This document shows positions 1 to 8,464 of a DNA stretch of 64,000 bases, piece by piece. Where the stretch lies: NCBI GenBank assembly GCA_033765305.1, contig JANRID010000058.1:1-64000 (forward strand), read 5' to 3'. Within the stretch, counting starts at the first letter, position 1; every line of letters starts with the position of its first letter. The DNA is from RDXT01 sp033765305 (GTDB lineage: Bacteria; Bacteroidota; Bacteroidia; J057). The position numbers were made by a program, and so were the translations under genes. The notes under the pieces are model-generated. The model saw only the letters and a program-made list of their open reading frames with translations, was not told the origin of the DNA and ran no database searches.

Positions 1-308
1 AACCAGGCGCCGGGGAGGGGCAGGCTGTAGGCGGGGATGATGATCTGGGAAATTTTGGTGCTGAGGATCGAGGCATTCGCCGCGTCGGTCATCCAGGCCA
101 TGCCGCCCCAGAGGAGGAAGATGGCGAGGAATCCGCCCAGAAAGGCCTGGGCAGGCGGCAGAATCCGGTTGGAGTAGCGGCGCCTGCGGCGCCGGCTCAT
201 GGCCAGCCCCACGGCAAACGCAGCCAGCACCACCGACCAGAAGGGCAGGAACTGCTGCGCCGCATAGGCCAGTCCCGCTATCAGGAGAAATCGCAGCCAG
301 AATCGCAT
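1..308 (-). CDS. Hypothetical membrane protein, N-terminal part (cut by window edge)
   Basis: An ATG at 308 opens a frame that runs off the left edge after about 102 codons without a stop. The visible part has a hydrophobic N-terminus, a second hydrophobic stretch ending near residue 38, a very basic arginine cluster (about residues 40-46, likely cytoplasmic), and another hydrophobic segment around residues 56-75. It lies 33 bp downstream of the penicillin-acylase-like gene on the same strand, so the two may be co-transcribed. I do not recognise the family. The missing C-terminus limits any functional call. Confidence 0.55.
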   Translation of the reverse strand, partial: MRFWLRFLLIAGLAYAAQQFLPFWSVVLAAFAVGLAMSRRRRRRYSNRILPPAQAFLGGFLAIFLLWGGMAWMTDAANASILSTKISQIIIPAYSLPLPGAW

Positions 309-341
309 CGGATGACGGTTGAATTCAGCGGACAATGGGGG

Positions 342-2786
342 TCAGGGGGTGAGCACTTGCCGGTGGCGGCGGCGGGGGTCGGATTCGTCCGGGCGCTGCA
401 TGAACCAGGCGGAATAATACCGGCCCTGGGCCCAGTCATCTATCATGTTCTCGTACAGCGGGCTGCCGGGATTGCCCGACTGGCCGCCGGGATAGATGAC
501 CTGCGCCTCCGGCCTGGGCCCTAGCTGCACGACCATGCGCCATGATGGGCCAGCCGTGCGCCCGGTCGCGTTCAGGATGTCGTTATTCCCGTCCGTCGGG
601 ATCGCCAGGCGGCCCAGCGGGCCGAGAATCCGCGTCAGGTGGCGGATATCGGTCGTCTTTTGGACGCCCCAGGTCCACTGGGCCGGATCAGGCTGCAGGG
701 CCGCCAGGGAGTCGATGGCCTCCCGGAAGCTCAGCTGCGCCAGCATGCGGCGGTCCCAGCGCGTGGTATCCTGGTATTTGAGGTAAAACCGCGACTGCGC
801 GCTGTCGCGCAGCAGCCAGGCGGTGCGCCAGTTGCTGGGCCAGTCCAGTGCGATGCCCTGTTTTTCAAAGCGTTCGAACTCGTCCGCCCAGATGTTGCGG
901 CGCAGTTCGCGCCACCAGCGCTGGAAGATGGACGGCGCGGCCAGGCCGCGGGTGTACTGGTAATCCCAGCCTTGGAGCGTCTGGTACGCCCCGCGCTCCA
1001 GCGCCGAGAACCGGCTGCTGTCCAGGGCCCCGAGCAGCACCGGCAGCACCTCGGCCGCCATCAGCCCGAAATTGTCGAGCTGGAAGCGCTTCATGTCGTC
1101 CGCCGTCAGGGTATCCTGCGCGGCGAGGAGGGCATTCAGGCGGCGGCTGCGGTAGATATCGAAGCTGCCCGTGTAGTAATACGGATAGGCCGGCGAAGCC
1201 GGATGCTGATTGGCCGAGCTGACGAAGCCGCGCGCCGGGTTGAGGATGTGCGGATTGTCGGGCTGGGGAATGTACTGGCTCCACTGGTGCGAAGCCTTGG
1301 AGCCGTCGAGCACGAAGCGGCCCTGCTCCGGCCAGGGGTTGACAAACCGGCCCTGCTGCCAGATGGCGATATCGCCGGCTGCCGAGGCGAAGACAAAGTT
1401 CTGCGCCGGGCAGATGTGGTAGCTGATGGCCTCCACGTATTCGCGGTAGTTGCGGGCGCGGTTGAGCTTGTAGAAGGCCAGGGCCTCTGTCGCCTGTTCG
1501 TGCGCCATCCAGCGCAGCGCCAGCGGCGCCGGCTGCTTGCCGAAGCGCTTGTCGTAGATCACCGGCCCCATGCGGGTGTAGCGCACCGTATCCACGAATA
1601 CGCCGCCGCCCTTGATCCGGTGCGTTTCAAGGCGGGTTTCGGTAGGCAGCCATTGGTCCTCGTAGCGGTATTCGGCTTCGCTGCCGTCGCGGTAGGTGAC
1701 CCGGTAATAGTCCATCACATCGCGGCCGGCATTGGTGATGGACCAGGCGATGGAGTCGTTGAAGCCGAGGATGACATTGGGCGCGCCGGGCAGGGAGTTG
1801 CCGTACACGTGCACATCGGGCCCGTGGAGCTGGATCTCATACCAGACGGAAGGGAGCGTCAGCGTCAGGTGCGGATCGCCGGCCAGCATGGGGCGCCCGG
1901 TAGCGGATTTGGCGCCGGCGACGGCCCAGTTGTTGCTGCCCAGCATGGGATCGGGCTTCTCGAAGCCGGCGGCGAGCAGCAGCGAATCGGGGGCATAGCC
2001 TTCCGGGCGTTCGGGCCGGGGGGCAGCCGTGCGGGCATTGTATTTTACATCGGCCGGCACAATCGGCGACTGGTCGTAGGGCAGTGCAGGATACAGGGCA
2101 TCGAAGGTGCGGCGCCCCAGGAGGCGCAGGGCATTGGTGTGCTCCACATCGTCGGCGCCGGCGGCGAGATCGTTGGCCATGTTCATCCGCACCAGCATGC
2201 TTTTGAGCACGCTCCAGGGCTCGGGGCGGTAGTTGAGCAGGCGGTATTCAAGAGGCAGGGTGGCCGGGGTCAGCTGGCTGATGTAGGCATTCACGCCTTC
2301 GGTATAAGCTTCCACACAGGCCTTCATCTCCGGATAGCGGTCCAGGTCCTGCAATTGCCGCTCGGCGGCCCAGGTCATGCCCTTGCGGCGCGCGGTGCGG
2401 TCAAGGTTCAGCACGGCGTCATCGGTGCCGCGGCCAACCAGTTCGGTCAGGCGGCCTGCGGCCGCCATCACCTGAAACTCCATCTGCCAGAGGCGGTCGC
2501 GGGCGGTCACGTAGCCCTGCGCCACATAGAGGTCGCGGGTGCTGCGGGCAAAAATGTGCGGTACCCCCCGCTCATCGTAGATAATCTCCACCGGCCCGCT
2601 GAGGCCCGGCAGTTTCAGCTCAGGCGCCGGTGCGCCCTCCAGCGGCTCCGCATTCCGCCAGAAGCCCTGAAACGGGTCCAGAAACTCCCCCAGCGGAAAG
2701 GGCACTGCCGTCCCGATGGGGCGCGCCAGCAGATAGGTCAGCAGGCCGGCCGCCAGCAGCGAAAAAAGCGCCTTGATCCAGTTCAT
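342..2786 (-). CDS. Penicillin acylase family protein (Ntn hydrolase, peptidase S45)
   Basis: This 814-residue protein matches the size and layout of S45 penicillin/acyl-homoserine-lactone acylases, which hydrolyse amide bonds in N-acyl compounds. A hydrophobic N-terminus (residues 5-20) suggests export. The family hallmark GSNNW is at residues 283-287; Ser284 would be the N-terminal nucleophile exposed by autocatalytic removal of a linker between the alpha chain (about 55-260) and the beta chain (284 to the end). A downstream GDPHL motif also fits the family. The true substrate cannot be read from sequence; beta-lactams, AHL signals or acylated peptides are possible. The gene is separated from the upstream iscA gene by a terminator, so it probably has its own promoter. 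Confidence 0.9.
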   Translation of the reverse strand: MNWIKALFSLLAAGLLTYLLARPIGTAVPFPLGEFLDPFQGFWRNAEPLEGAPAPELKLPGLSGPVEIIYDERGVPHIFARSTRDLYVAQGYVTARDRLWQMEFQVMAAAGRLTELVGRGTDDAVLNLDRTARRKGMTWAAERQLQDLDRYPEMKACVEAYTEGVNAYISQLTPATLPLEYRLLNYRPEPWSVLKSMLVRMNMANDLAAGADDVEHTNALRLLGRRTFDALYPALPYDQSPIVPADVKYNARTAAPRPERPEGYAPDSLLLAAGFEKPDPMLGSNNWAVAGAKSATGRPMLAGDPHLTLTLPSVWYEIQLHGPDVHVYGNSLPGAPNVILGFNDSIAWSITNAGRDVMDYYRVTYRDGSEAEYRYEDQWLPTETRLETHRIKGGGVFVDTVRYTRMGPVIYDKRFGKQPAPLALRWMAHEQATEALAFYKLNRARNYREYVEAISYHICPAQNFVFASAAGDIAIWQQGRFVNPWPEQGRFVLDGSKASHQWSQYIPQPDNPHILNPARGFVSSANQHPASPAYPYYYTGSFDIYRSRRLNALLAAQDTLTADDMKRFQLDNFGLMAAEVLPVLLGALDSSRFSALERGAYQTLQGWDYQYTRGLAAPSIFQRWWRELRRNIWADEFERFEKQGIALDWPSNWRTAWLLRDSAQSRFYLKYQDTTRWDRRMLAQLSFREAIDSLAALQPDPAQWTWGVQKTTDIRHLTRILGPLGRLAIPTDGNNDILNATGRTAGPSWRMVVQLGPRPEAQVIYPGGQSGNPGSPLYENMIDDWAQGRYYSAWFMQRPDESDPRRRHRQVLTP

Positions 2787-2841
2787 ATGCGCATAGGCGG
2801 GTTATCGTACCAGCATGATAGCCAATACCCGGTAAAAATAC

Positions 2842-2866
2842 AAAAAAGCCGCCCGGTTGGGCGGCT
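2842..2866 (-). terminator. Rho-independent terminator after iscA
   Basis: A perfect 8-bp stem (2847-2854 with 2859-2866) closes a 4-nt loop. Read on the minus strand it is followed at once by a run of T, the classic intrinsic terminator form. It lies 34 bp past the stop of the iscA-type gene and upstream of the penicillin-acylase gene. Confidence 0.8.
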
Positions 2867-2899
2867 ATGCGGTGCAAATTCTGAAATTCCGGAAGATCC

Positions 2900-3226
2900 T
2901 CAGACTGAAAAGCTCTCGCCGCAGGCGCAGGTGCGGCTGGCATTGGGGTTGGCAAAGTGAAAGCCCTTGCCCTGCAGGCCGCCGGTATAGTCCAGCTCCG
3001 TCCCGATGAGGTACAGCAGGCTTTTCATGCTGACGAATATCTTCACGCCTTTGTCCTCGATCACCTGATCGCCGGGCTGCTCCCGGTTTTCAAAGGCGAG
3101 TTTGTACGACAGGCCCGAACAGCCCCCGCCTTCCACGCTTACCCGCAGGCCGTAGCTCTCGTCGAAGCCTTCGGCCTCGCGCAGGTGGCGGATGTGCTCG
3201 AATGCGGTCGGGGTTACGGTAATCAT
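2900..3226 (-). CDS. iscA: Iron-sulfur cluster assembly / A-type carrier protein (IscA/ErpA/SufA family)
   Basis: A 108-residue HesB/IscA-fold protein that delivers Fe-S clusters or iron to apo-proteins in the cytoplasm. The three conserved cysteines are present: Cys36 in GGGCSGLSY, and Cys100 and Cys102 in the C-terminal TCACGESF motif. An in-frame ATG three codons upstream (3235) is also possible, but a GAGGAG stretch is better spaced for the ATG at 3226, and family members usually begin with MITVT. It appears monocistronic: a TAnnTTTG promoter lies upstream at 3252-3259 and a strong terminator downstream at 2842-2866. IscA, SufA and ErpA cannot be told apart from this sequence alone. Confidence 0.93.
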   Translation of the reverse strand: MITVTPTAFEHIRHLREAEGFDESYGLRVSVEGGGCSGLSYKLAFENREQPGDQVIEDKGVKIFVSMKSLLYLIGTELDYTGGLQGKGFHFANPNASRTCACGESFSV

Positions 3227-3251
3227 CGGCTCCATACTCCTCGGATTTGTG

Positions 3252-3259
3252 CAAAGTTA
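3252..3259 (-). promoter_or_regulatory. TAnnTTTG promoter element for iscA
   Basis: TAACTTTG on the minus strand, about 25 nt before the chosen start codon. It matches the Bacteroidota -7 consensus exactly. No clear -33 TTTG was found. Confidence 0.5.
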
Positions 3260-3356
3260 AACGTTTTCTGCGAATAATGGTTCGGACCGGCGCGCCTCCG
3301 GTTGGATCTGCCGCCGCTGCCGCCTATCTTGAAAACCTGCTGCTAATCCTGCTCCT

Positions 3357-4754
3357 ATGCGCCCGCTTCTGACCTCGCTGCTCCTGCTTGCCGCTGCCGC
3401 CCTGCCGGCCCAGTCCTGGAAACCCCTCTTCAACGGCCAGGACCTCAGCGGCTGGAAGGTGCTCAACGGCACAGCCCCCTTTACCGTGCGCGACGGCATG
3501 ATCGTCGGCACGACCGTCGGGCAATCGCCCAACACCTTCCTGTGCACCAGCCAGATCTACGGCGATTTCATCCTGGAGCTGGAAGTATGGCTGGACAGCA
3601 GCTTCAATTCCGGCGTGCAGATCCGCTCCGAAAGCCATGCCGCCTACCAGAACGGCCGCGTGCATGGCTACCAGGTGGATCTCGACCCCAGCCCCCGCCG
3701 CTGGAGCGGCGGCATCTACGACGAGGCCCGCCGCGGATGGCTCTATCCCCTGGATGTCAACCCGCCTGCCCGGCAGGCCTTCCGCAACGGCCAGTGGAAC
3801 CACCTCCACATCGAGGCCATCGGCGCTTCCATCCGCACCTGGGTCAACGGCATCCCCTGCGCAGATCTGGTGGACGGCATGACAGCCAAAGGCTTCATCG
3901 GCCTGCAGGTGCACAGCATCGGCAGCCCCGATCAGGCGGGCAAGGAGGTCCGCTGGCGCAATCTCCGCATCCAGACCGACGGCCTCGTGCAGCGCCCCTG
4001 GACGCAGGTCTACGTCGTCAATACCATTCCCAATTACCTCTCCCCCCAGGAGCGCGCCCAAGGCTGGCGCCTGCTCTTCGACGGGAAGACCACCCAGGGC
4101 TGGCGCGGCGCGCACAAAGAGACCTTTCCGGAGCAGGGCTGGAAGGTGGTCAACGGAGAACTCCGCGTAGAACCCTCCGCCGGCGGCGAGTCGGCCAACG
4201 GCGGCGATATCGTGACGCTGGAGGAATTTACCGCCTTCGAGCTGGCCCTGGATTTCAAGCTCGCCCCCGGCGCCAACAGCGGCATCAAATACTTCGTCAC
4301 CGAGCAGTACCCTACCACCGGCTCCGCCATCGGCCTGGAGTACCAGCTGCTCGACGATGCGCTGCACCCCGATGCCAAAGAAGGCGCCGCCGGCAACCGC
4401 AAGCTGGGCTCGCTCTACGACCTGATTCCGGCCCACAGCGGCAAGATGTACAACCCGCCCGGTGAATGGAACCACGCGCGCGTCGTGGTCTCCGGCACCC
4501 GGACCGACCTCATTCCCGCTGCCAACCAGACCGAACACCGCATCTTCCGGGGCGCGCAGGCCGAGCATTGGCTCAATCACCGCCTCGTGGTCCGCTACGA
4601 CCGAGGCACCCAGATGTTCGACGCACTGGTGGCCCGCAGCAAATACGCAGGCTATCAGGGCTTTGGGCAATGGCAAACCGGCCGCATCCTGCTCCAGGAC
4701 CACGGCAACGAGGTGCATTTCCGCAGCATCAAAGTGCGCCCGCTGGCCCCGTAG
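3357..4754 (+). CDS. Secreted protein with two DUF1080 (3-keto-disaccharide hydrolase-type) domains
   Basis: The 465-residue product begins with a signal peptide (cut expected near residue 20, after LPAQS). Two copies of a concanavalin-like DUF1080 domain follow: about residues 22-205 (opening WKPLFNGQDLSGW) and about 232-463 (opening WRLLFDGKTTQGW). DUF1080 includes 3-keto-glycoside hydrolases acting on 3-oxo sugars and also carbohydrate-binding modules, so the role is probably extracytoplasmic glycan processing. No sugar oxidoreductase partner is adjacent. The stop codon sits inside a hairpin shared with the convergent PLP-enzyme gene. Confidence 0.88.
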   Translation: MRPLLTSLLLLAAAALPAQSWKPLFNGQDLSGWKVLNGTAPFTVRDGMIVGTTVGQSPNTFLCTSQIYGDFILELEVWLDSSFNSGVQIRSESHAAYQNGRVHGYQVDLDPSPRRWSGGIYDEARRGWLYPLDVNPPARQAFRNGQWNHLHIEAIGASIRTWVNGIPCADLVDGMTAKGFIGLQVHSIGSPDQAGKEVRWRNLRIQTDGLVQRPWTQVYVVNTIPNYLSPQERAQGWRLLFDGKTTQGWRGAHKETFPEQGWKVVNGELRVEPSAGGESANGGDIVTLEEFTAFELALDFKLAPGANSGIKYFVTEQYPTTGSAIGLEYQLLDDALHPDAKEGAAGNRKLGSLYDLIPAHSGKMYNPPGEWNHARVVVSGTRTDLIPAANQTEHRIFRGAQAEHWLNHRLVVRYDRGTQMFDALVARSKYAGYQGFGQWQTGRILLQDHGNEVHFRSIKVRPLAP

Positions 4755-4774
4755 AGACGGCCTGCGGCCGTCTC
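4754..4774. terminator. Hairpin shared by two convergent genes
   Basis: A perfect 9-bp stem (4754-4762 with 4766-4774) and 3-nt loop fill the 18-bp gap between two convergent genes and include bases of both stop codons. Neither strand has a T run, so it may act as a 3'-end stabiliser or a weak bidirectional terminator. Confidence 0.5.
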
Positions 4775-5948
4775 AGGCAGCCCGTACCGGCTCCATCTGT
4801 TCGAACGCCTGACGCAGGTCTTCGATCAGCACCTCTGCGTCCTCCAGGCCGATGTAGAAGCGGATCATCGTCCAGGGAAGCTGGGTCTGGTAGTTGGCGG
4901 AGGTATAGAGCGTGCAGACGGGGAAAATCAGCGATTCGTAGCTGCCCCAGGAGCAGGCGAGCAGAAAGCGCTTCAGGCTGTTGCAGAAACGCTCGACCTC
5001 CTCGATGGAATCAGCCCGCAGCTCGATGGAAAACTGCCCGCCGGGCGCCTTCATCTGCTTGATTGCCAGCTCATATTGCGGCGACTGGGGCGAATGCGGA
5101 TAGTGCATCCGCGCCACGCGGGGATGGGATTCGAGAAACGCGGCCACCTTGGGCGTGGTTTCGGCGACGCGCGCCATGCGCAGCGGCAGCGTGCGCAGCC
5201 CCCGCAGCATCAGCCAGGCGTCGTGCGGCGAGAGAATGCCGCCCAGGGTCATGTATTCTCCCTTGAAAATCAGTTCCGCACGCTCGCGCGAGCAGCAGAG
5301 GACCCCTGCCACGCTGTCGCTGTGGCCGCCCAGGTATTTGCTGCCGGAGTGCATCACCATGTCCACCCCCATCGCGATGGGCTGCTGGTGGAGCGGGGTA
5401 GCGTAGCTGTTGTCGATGGCGGTGAGTATGCCATGCTCCCTGGCGATAGCCACCACCGCGGCAATGTCCTGCAGCTCGAAGGTCATGGAGTTGGGCGACT
5501 CCAGCATGAAAAGCCGCGTACGGGGCTGGATCGCCTGGCGGAACTGCTCCGGATCCCGCCCGTCCACCATGGTGGCCGTGACGCCGAAGCGGGCCAGGAG
5601 CTGATTGAGCAGCTTGTTGGTCCAGCTGTAGGGCTTCTGCACGCAGACCACGTGGTCGCCGGCCTGCACCGAGGACATCACCGCCGCTGCAATGGCGGCG
5701 CTGCCGCTGCCGAATACGAGGCATTCCTCCGCCCCTTCCAGCGCGGCCAGCTTCTGGCGCAGAATCGCGACGGTGGGATTGTGGCCGCGGGTGTAGAAGG
5801 GCTCGTCCATCTCGTGGGCGAGCGCGTAGCGCATTTCGTCCACCGTCGGATAGGCAAAGCTGGTGGTCTGGATCAGCGGCGGCGCCACCGCGCCGAAGTA
5901 AGCCTCGCGGTCTTCGCCGAGGTGGTTGAGGATGTGGGACAGGTCCAT
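4773..5948 (-). CDS. Cys/Met metabolism PLP-dependent enzyme (cystathionine gamma-synthase/lyase family)
   Basis: A 391-residue fold-type-I PLP enzyme of the trans-sulfuration family. The PLP lysine is Lys204 in SGSKYLGGHSD. Other family signatures are the FYTRGHNPT segment (residues 51-59), which supplies the Tyr/Arg that contact the neighbouring subunit's cofactor, and Asp179 in AIDNSYATP, which binds the pyridine nitrogen. It acts in cytosolic cysteine/methionine interconversion. Sequence alone does not separate cystathionine gamma-synthase, cystathionine lyases and methionine gamma-lyase. It lies 25 bp downstream of the DUF2937 gene on the same strand, so the two may be co-transcribed. 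Confidence 0.87.
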   Translation of the reverse strand: MDLSHILNHLGEDREAYFGAVAPPLIQTTSFAYPTVDEMRYALAHEMDEPFYTRGHNPTVAILRQKLAALEGAEECLVFGSGSAAIAAAVMSSVQAGDHVVCVQKPYSWTNKLLNQLLARFGVTATMVDGRDPEQFRQAIQPRTRLFMLESPNSMTFELQDIAAVVAIAREHGILTAIDNSYATPLHQQPIAMGVDMVMHSGSKYLGGHSDSVAGVLCCSRERAELIFKGEYMTLGGILSPHDAWLMLRGLRTLPLRMARVAETTPKVAAFLESHPRVARMHYPHSPQSPQYELAIKQMKAPGGQFSIELRADSIEEVERFCNSLKRFLLACSWGSYESLIFPVCTLYTSANYQTQLPWTMIRFYIGLEDAEVLIEDLRQAFEQMEPVRAA

Positions 5949-5973
5949 GAAGCAGGCAGTTTCAGTCTGTGGA

Positions 5974-6498
5974 TCAGGCAGTTGCAGGCTTTCGGCGGCG
6001 GAACAGGCGGCCTGCCCGGCCGAGCAGGGCCAGCAGCAGCATCATGGCGATGAGCCCTGCCAGCGCGTAGGCCAGCCCCTCCCAGGAGAAGGGAATGCCC
6101 GGCTCGAACTGCACGGCATCGTGGATGCTCCGGTCGAAATGGCGGGCCAGCGCAAACGGCCGCTCCCAGACCGACGCCCGCTGGATCGCCTCCAGCGCAC
6201 GGGTATAGCCTTCATAGCGCTTCACGAGGGCTGCATCCAGCTCGGCATTGCCCCGGACCATGGGGTTTTCATTGCGGAGCAGTTCGTCGAGGTACTGCGG
6301 GAGGCTCAGGTTGAAGCGCGCGGCCTCCTGGCTCAGGGCTTCGTAGGATTTGCCCGCCTCCAGCTTCGCGCCGGAAAGCACATCGGTGTACTGGGCCATG
6401 TACACCGGCCCCTGTGCGAATGCCACTGCGGCGAGGATGCACAGGATGCGGTCCAGCACACTGCCGAACCAGCCCAGGATGCGTTTGAGAAATGCCAT
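5974..6498 (-). CDS. DUF2937 family membrane protein
   Basis: A 174-residue protein with an N-terminal hydrophobic segment (about 13-33), a soluble helical middle region (about 40-140) and a C-terminal transmembrane segment (about 143-162) followed by a basic tail. This layout and the N-terminal segment with its QGPVYMAQY stretch match DUF2937, a widespread family of unknown function. The middle domain probably faces the periplasm. The gene immediately precedes the PLP enzyme on the same strand. No function is proposed. Confidence 0.75.
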   Translation of the reverse strand: MAFLKRILGWFGSVLDRILCILAAVAFAQGPVYMAQYTDVLSGAKLEAGKSYEALSQEAARFNLSLPQYLDELLRNENPMVRGNAELDAALVKRYEGYTRALEAIQRASVWERPFALARHFDRSIHDAVQFEPGIPFSWEGLAYALAGLIAMMLLLALLGRAGRLFRRRKPATA

Positions 6499-6544
6499 GC
6501 GCCGGGTGTTGATTGCTGCGGCTAAATAACGAATTATTTGGATG

Positions 6545-6679
6545 TCAGCCGCTGCGCATCAGTCGAGCCCCAGGCGGCACATCGACGCCCACTGCATCCC
6601 GGACGAAGGCGCGGAATACGTCCGGGTCGGTGAATACCTTCTTGAAATAGACCTCGTTGTCCAGGTTGGCCAGGCGCAT
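6545..6679 (-). pseudogene. Remnant of Rpn/PD-(D/E)XK-nuclease family transposase-like gene
   Basis: A 44-codon frame from ATG 6679 to TGA 6545. Its first 34 residues (opening MRLANLDNEVYFKKVF, then FTDPDVFRAFVRDAVGV) resemble the N-terminus of Rpn-type recombination-promoting nucleases, known as PDDEXK-family transposases and abundant in Bacteroidota. Family members are normally about 200-300 residues; here the similarity ends after VDV and a stop follows within 10 codons. The PD-(D/E)XK catalytic residues are absent, so it is a decayed N-terminal fragment. Family assignment is from memory of its typical opening. Confidence 0.55.
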
Positions 6680-6784
6680 GGTGCGGAATTACCGCAGTAA
6701 GATGCACAAAAAACGGATGCCTTCCGCCGCCGCCTCTGGTACAATCTTTGCGCCGTCCCGGAAGATCTTCCAGACCCCTGCACC

Positions 6785-7564
6785 ATGCATTACCGGACCC
6801 TGTTTTTCCTGCTGCTGAGCCCTGCGCTGCTGCACGCGCAGATCGAACGCGTATTCGACGACAACGAACAGCTGATCATCGTCAATCCCCTCGGCGAATC
6901 GGGTCAGCTCGAAGGCACGGGCCTGCAGTTTTACCCCAGCGGCGGCATTGCCGTGGAAACGCCCTATCACGAGGGCAAAATCTCCGGGATCCAGAAGCAG
7001 TACTACGAAAATGGCGCGCTGAAATCGGTCTGTCCCTACCTGGCAGGCCTGCGCGAAGGGCTCCAGACCGATTACTACCCCAACGGTGCCCTGCGCATGC
7101 GCCAGCAGTGGAAATCCGGGCTGCGCGAAGGAGAAATGCAGGCATTTTTCCCCGATTCCACCCTGAATCTCTATGCCCTGATGGCGGGTGATACGGTGCA
7201 GTTTGCCCAGCGCTTCAATGAAACGGGCGATCTGGTGGCTGAGCAGATTTATACCCTGACCGCACCCGTCGATACTGCATATCTGACGGCGCCTGCCGTA
7301 GTCCGCTATCCGGACAGCCTGCAGGCCCTTCGCCCCGACCAGCCGAACCGGGTGCGGGTGTTTATTCCGAAGGTGCCGAGCACCTTTCTGGCCTATTCCT
7401 CGCCCGACGGCACTGTAGACTTTGCAAGCGGCGACGATCCGGCGGTGCTGCTCACGCCGGGCAGCCCGGAATCGAAGACCTTCGAGCTGATTCTGCTCGT
7501 GCGCACGCGCGCGAACGGAGGCACCATCCGGATGCAGAAACGCATGCTGCCCGTGCAGCCCTGA
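6785..7564 (+). CDS. Exported MORN-repeat (YwqK-like) protein
   Basis: The 259-residue product has a signal peptide (about residues 1-19, ending LLHAQ). About four MORN_2-type repeats follow between residues 42 and 140, each with a Y.NG or YPSG core and a following G..G (for example YYENGALKS, DYYPNGALRM). The remaining 110 residues form a beta-rich C-terminal region I do not recognise. YwqK-like proteins were named from an antitoxin in a Bacillus system; in Bacteroidota most are envelope proteins of unknown role, and there is no toxin neighbour here. The next gene follows on the same strand after about 70 bp. Confidence 0.75.
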   Translation: MHYRTLFFLLLSPALLHAQIERVFDDNEQLIIVNPLGESGQLEGTGLQFYPSGGIAVETPYHEGKISGIQKQYYENGALKSVCPYLAGLREGLQTDYYPNGALRMRQQWKSGLREGEMQAFFPDSTLNLYALMAGDTVQFAQRFNETGDLVAEQIYTLTAPVDTAYLTAPAVVRYPDSLQALRPDQPNRVRVFIPKVPSTFLAYSSPDGTVDFASGDDPAVLLTPGSPESKTFELILLVRTRANGGTIRMQKRMLPVQP

Positions 7565-7633
7565 AAGGAATGTTTGCCAGCAGACAAAACTGAACGGCGG
7601 GCTGCTGCGTATGTGTGGGAAATGCCTACGCCC

Positions 7634-8341
7634 ATGCTCCGTTCCGGATTCGTTGTCCTTCCCTTTCTGCTGCTTTTCCACACCGCCCAGGCGGCACCGC
7701 CGTCCCACCAGCAATGGGACCAGCTGCTCCGCAAGCATGTATCTGCTTCCGGTGCGGTGAGCTACAAAGGCTTCAAGCAGGACCAGGCCCTGCTGCAGGC
7801 GTATCTGGATTCGCTGGCTGTACAGACCCCGCAGCCCGGATGGACCCAGAATGCCCGGCTGGCGTATTGGATCAATGCGTATAACGCCTTCACCGTCAAG
7901 CTGATTCTCGATCATTATCCGCTCAAAAGCATCCGCGACCTCGGCAAGCCCTGGGATCTGAAGTTTATCACCCTCGGCGGCCAGCCCTACAGCCTCAACG
8001 ACATCGAACACACCATCCTGCGCAAGCAGTTTTCCGAGCCGCGCATCCATTTTGCAGTGAATTGCGCCTCGAAATCCTGCCCGCCCCTGCTCAATCAGGC
8101 CTATACAGCCGACCGGGTCCAGAGCCAGCTGGCCCGCCAGGCGTCGGGCTTCATCAATGACCGGCGCTTCAATCAGATCGGCGCCCAGTCGGCCAGCCTG
8201 TCGAAGATCTTCGAATGGTATCAGGCAGACTTCGTCAAAAATGGCACGCTCATCGACTATCTCAACCGCTACGCAACCATCAAGCTAACCGCAGGGGCAA
8301 CCCTGACGTACATGGAGTATGATTGGTCGCTCAACGAGTGA
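7634..8341 (+). CDS. DUF547 domain-containing exported protein
   Basis: From the ATG at 7634 this is a 235-residue protein with a signal peptide (MLRSGF onward, cut after TAQAA). An earlier ATG at 7622 would add four residues; a frame extending to 7574 lacks signal-peptide character. The DUF547 core is evident: ARLAYWINAYNAFTVKL, the LNDIEH motif, the RIHFAVNCAS-KSCPPL segment with paired cysteines, and a C-terminal YLNRY. DUF547 function is unsettled; the conserved His/Cys residues suggest a thiol-hydrolase-like fold. A small GC hairpin without a T run follows the stop (8341-8357). Confidence 0.85.
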   Translation: MLRSGFVVLPFLLLFHTAQAAPPSHQQWDQLLRKHVSASGAVSYKGFKQDQALLQAYLDSLAVQTPQPGWTQNARLAYWINAYNAFTVKLILDHYPLKSIRDLGKPWDLKFITLGGQPYSLNDIEHTILRKQFSEPRIHFAVNCASKSCPPLLNQAYTADRVQSQLARQASGFINDRRFNQIGAQSASLSKIFEWYQADFVKNGTLIDYLNRYATIKLTAGATLTYMEYDWSLNE

Positions 8342-8464
8342 GGCGCTGTTTGCGCCTGCAAGTTGCAGCGTCCTTGACAGGGGGTCTTTTGTTTCATAAC
8401 CGGCGGCGCAGGGTGAACCTCTGTGCCGCTTTTCCGTTTCGTACAGATACCGATTTTCCACCGT

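Noticed and set aside
639..2960. 773-codon open frame on the plus strand
   Set aside because: Fully antisense to the penicillin-acylase and iscA genes; its product is low-complexity (Gly/Ala/Val/His/Arg-rich) with no family motifs, as expected from GC-rich shadow frames.
6559..6786. 75-codon minus-strand frame overlapping the Rpn remnant
   Set aside because: Different frame from the remnant, Arg/Ser-rich, and without any family resemblance.
8341..8368. Two small GC hairpins after the DUF547 stop as a terminator
   Set aside because: Stems of only 5-6 bp and no following T run; too weak to annotate.
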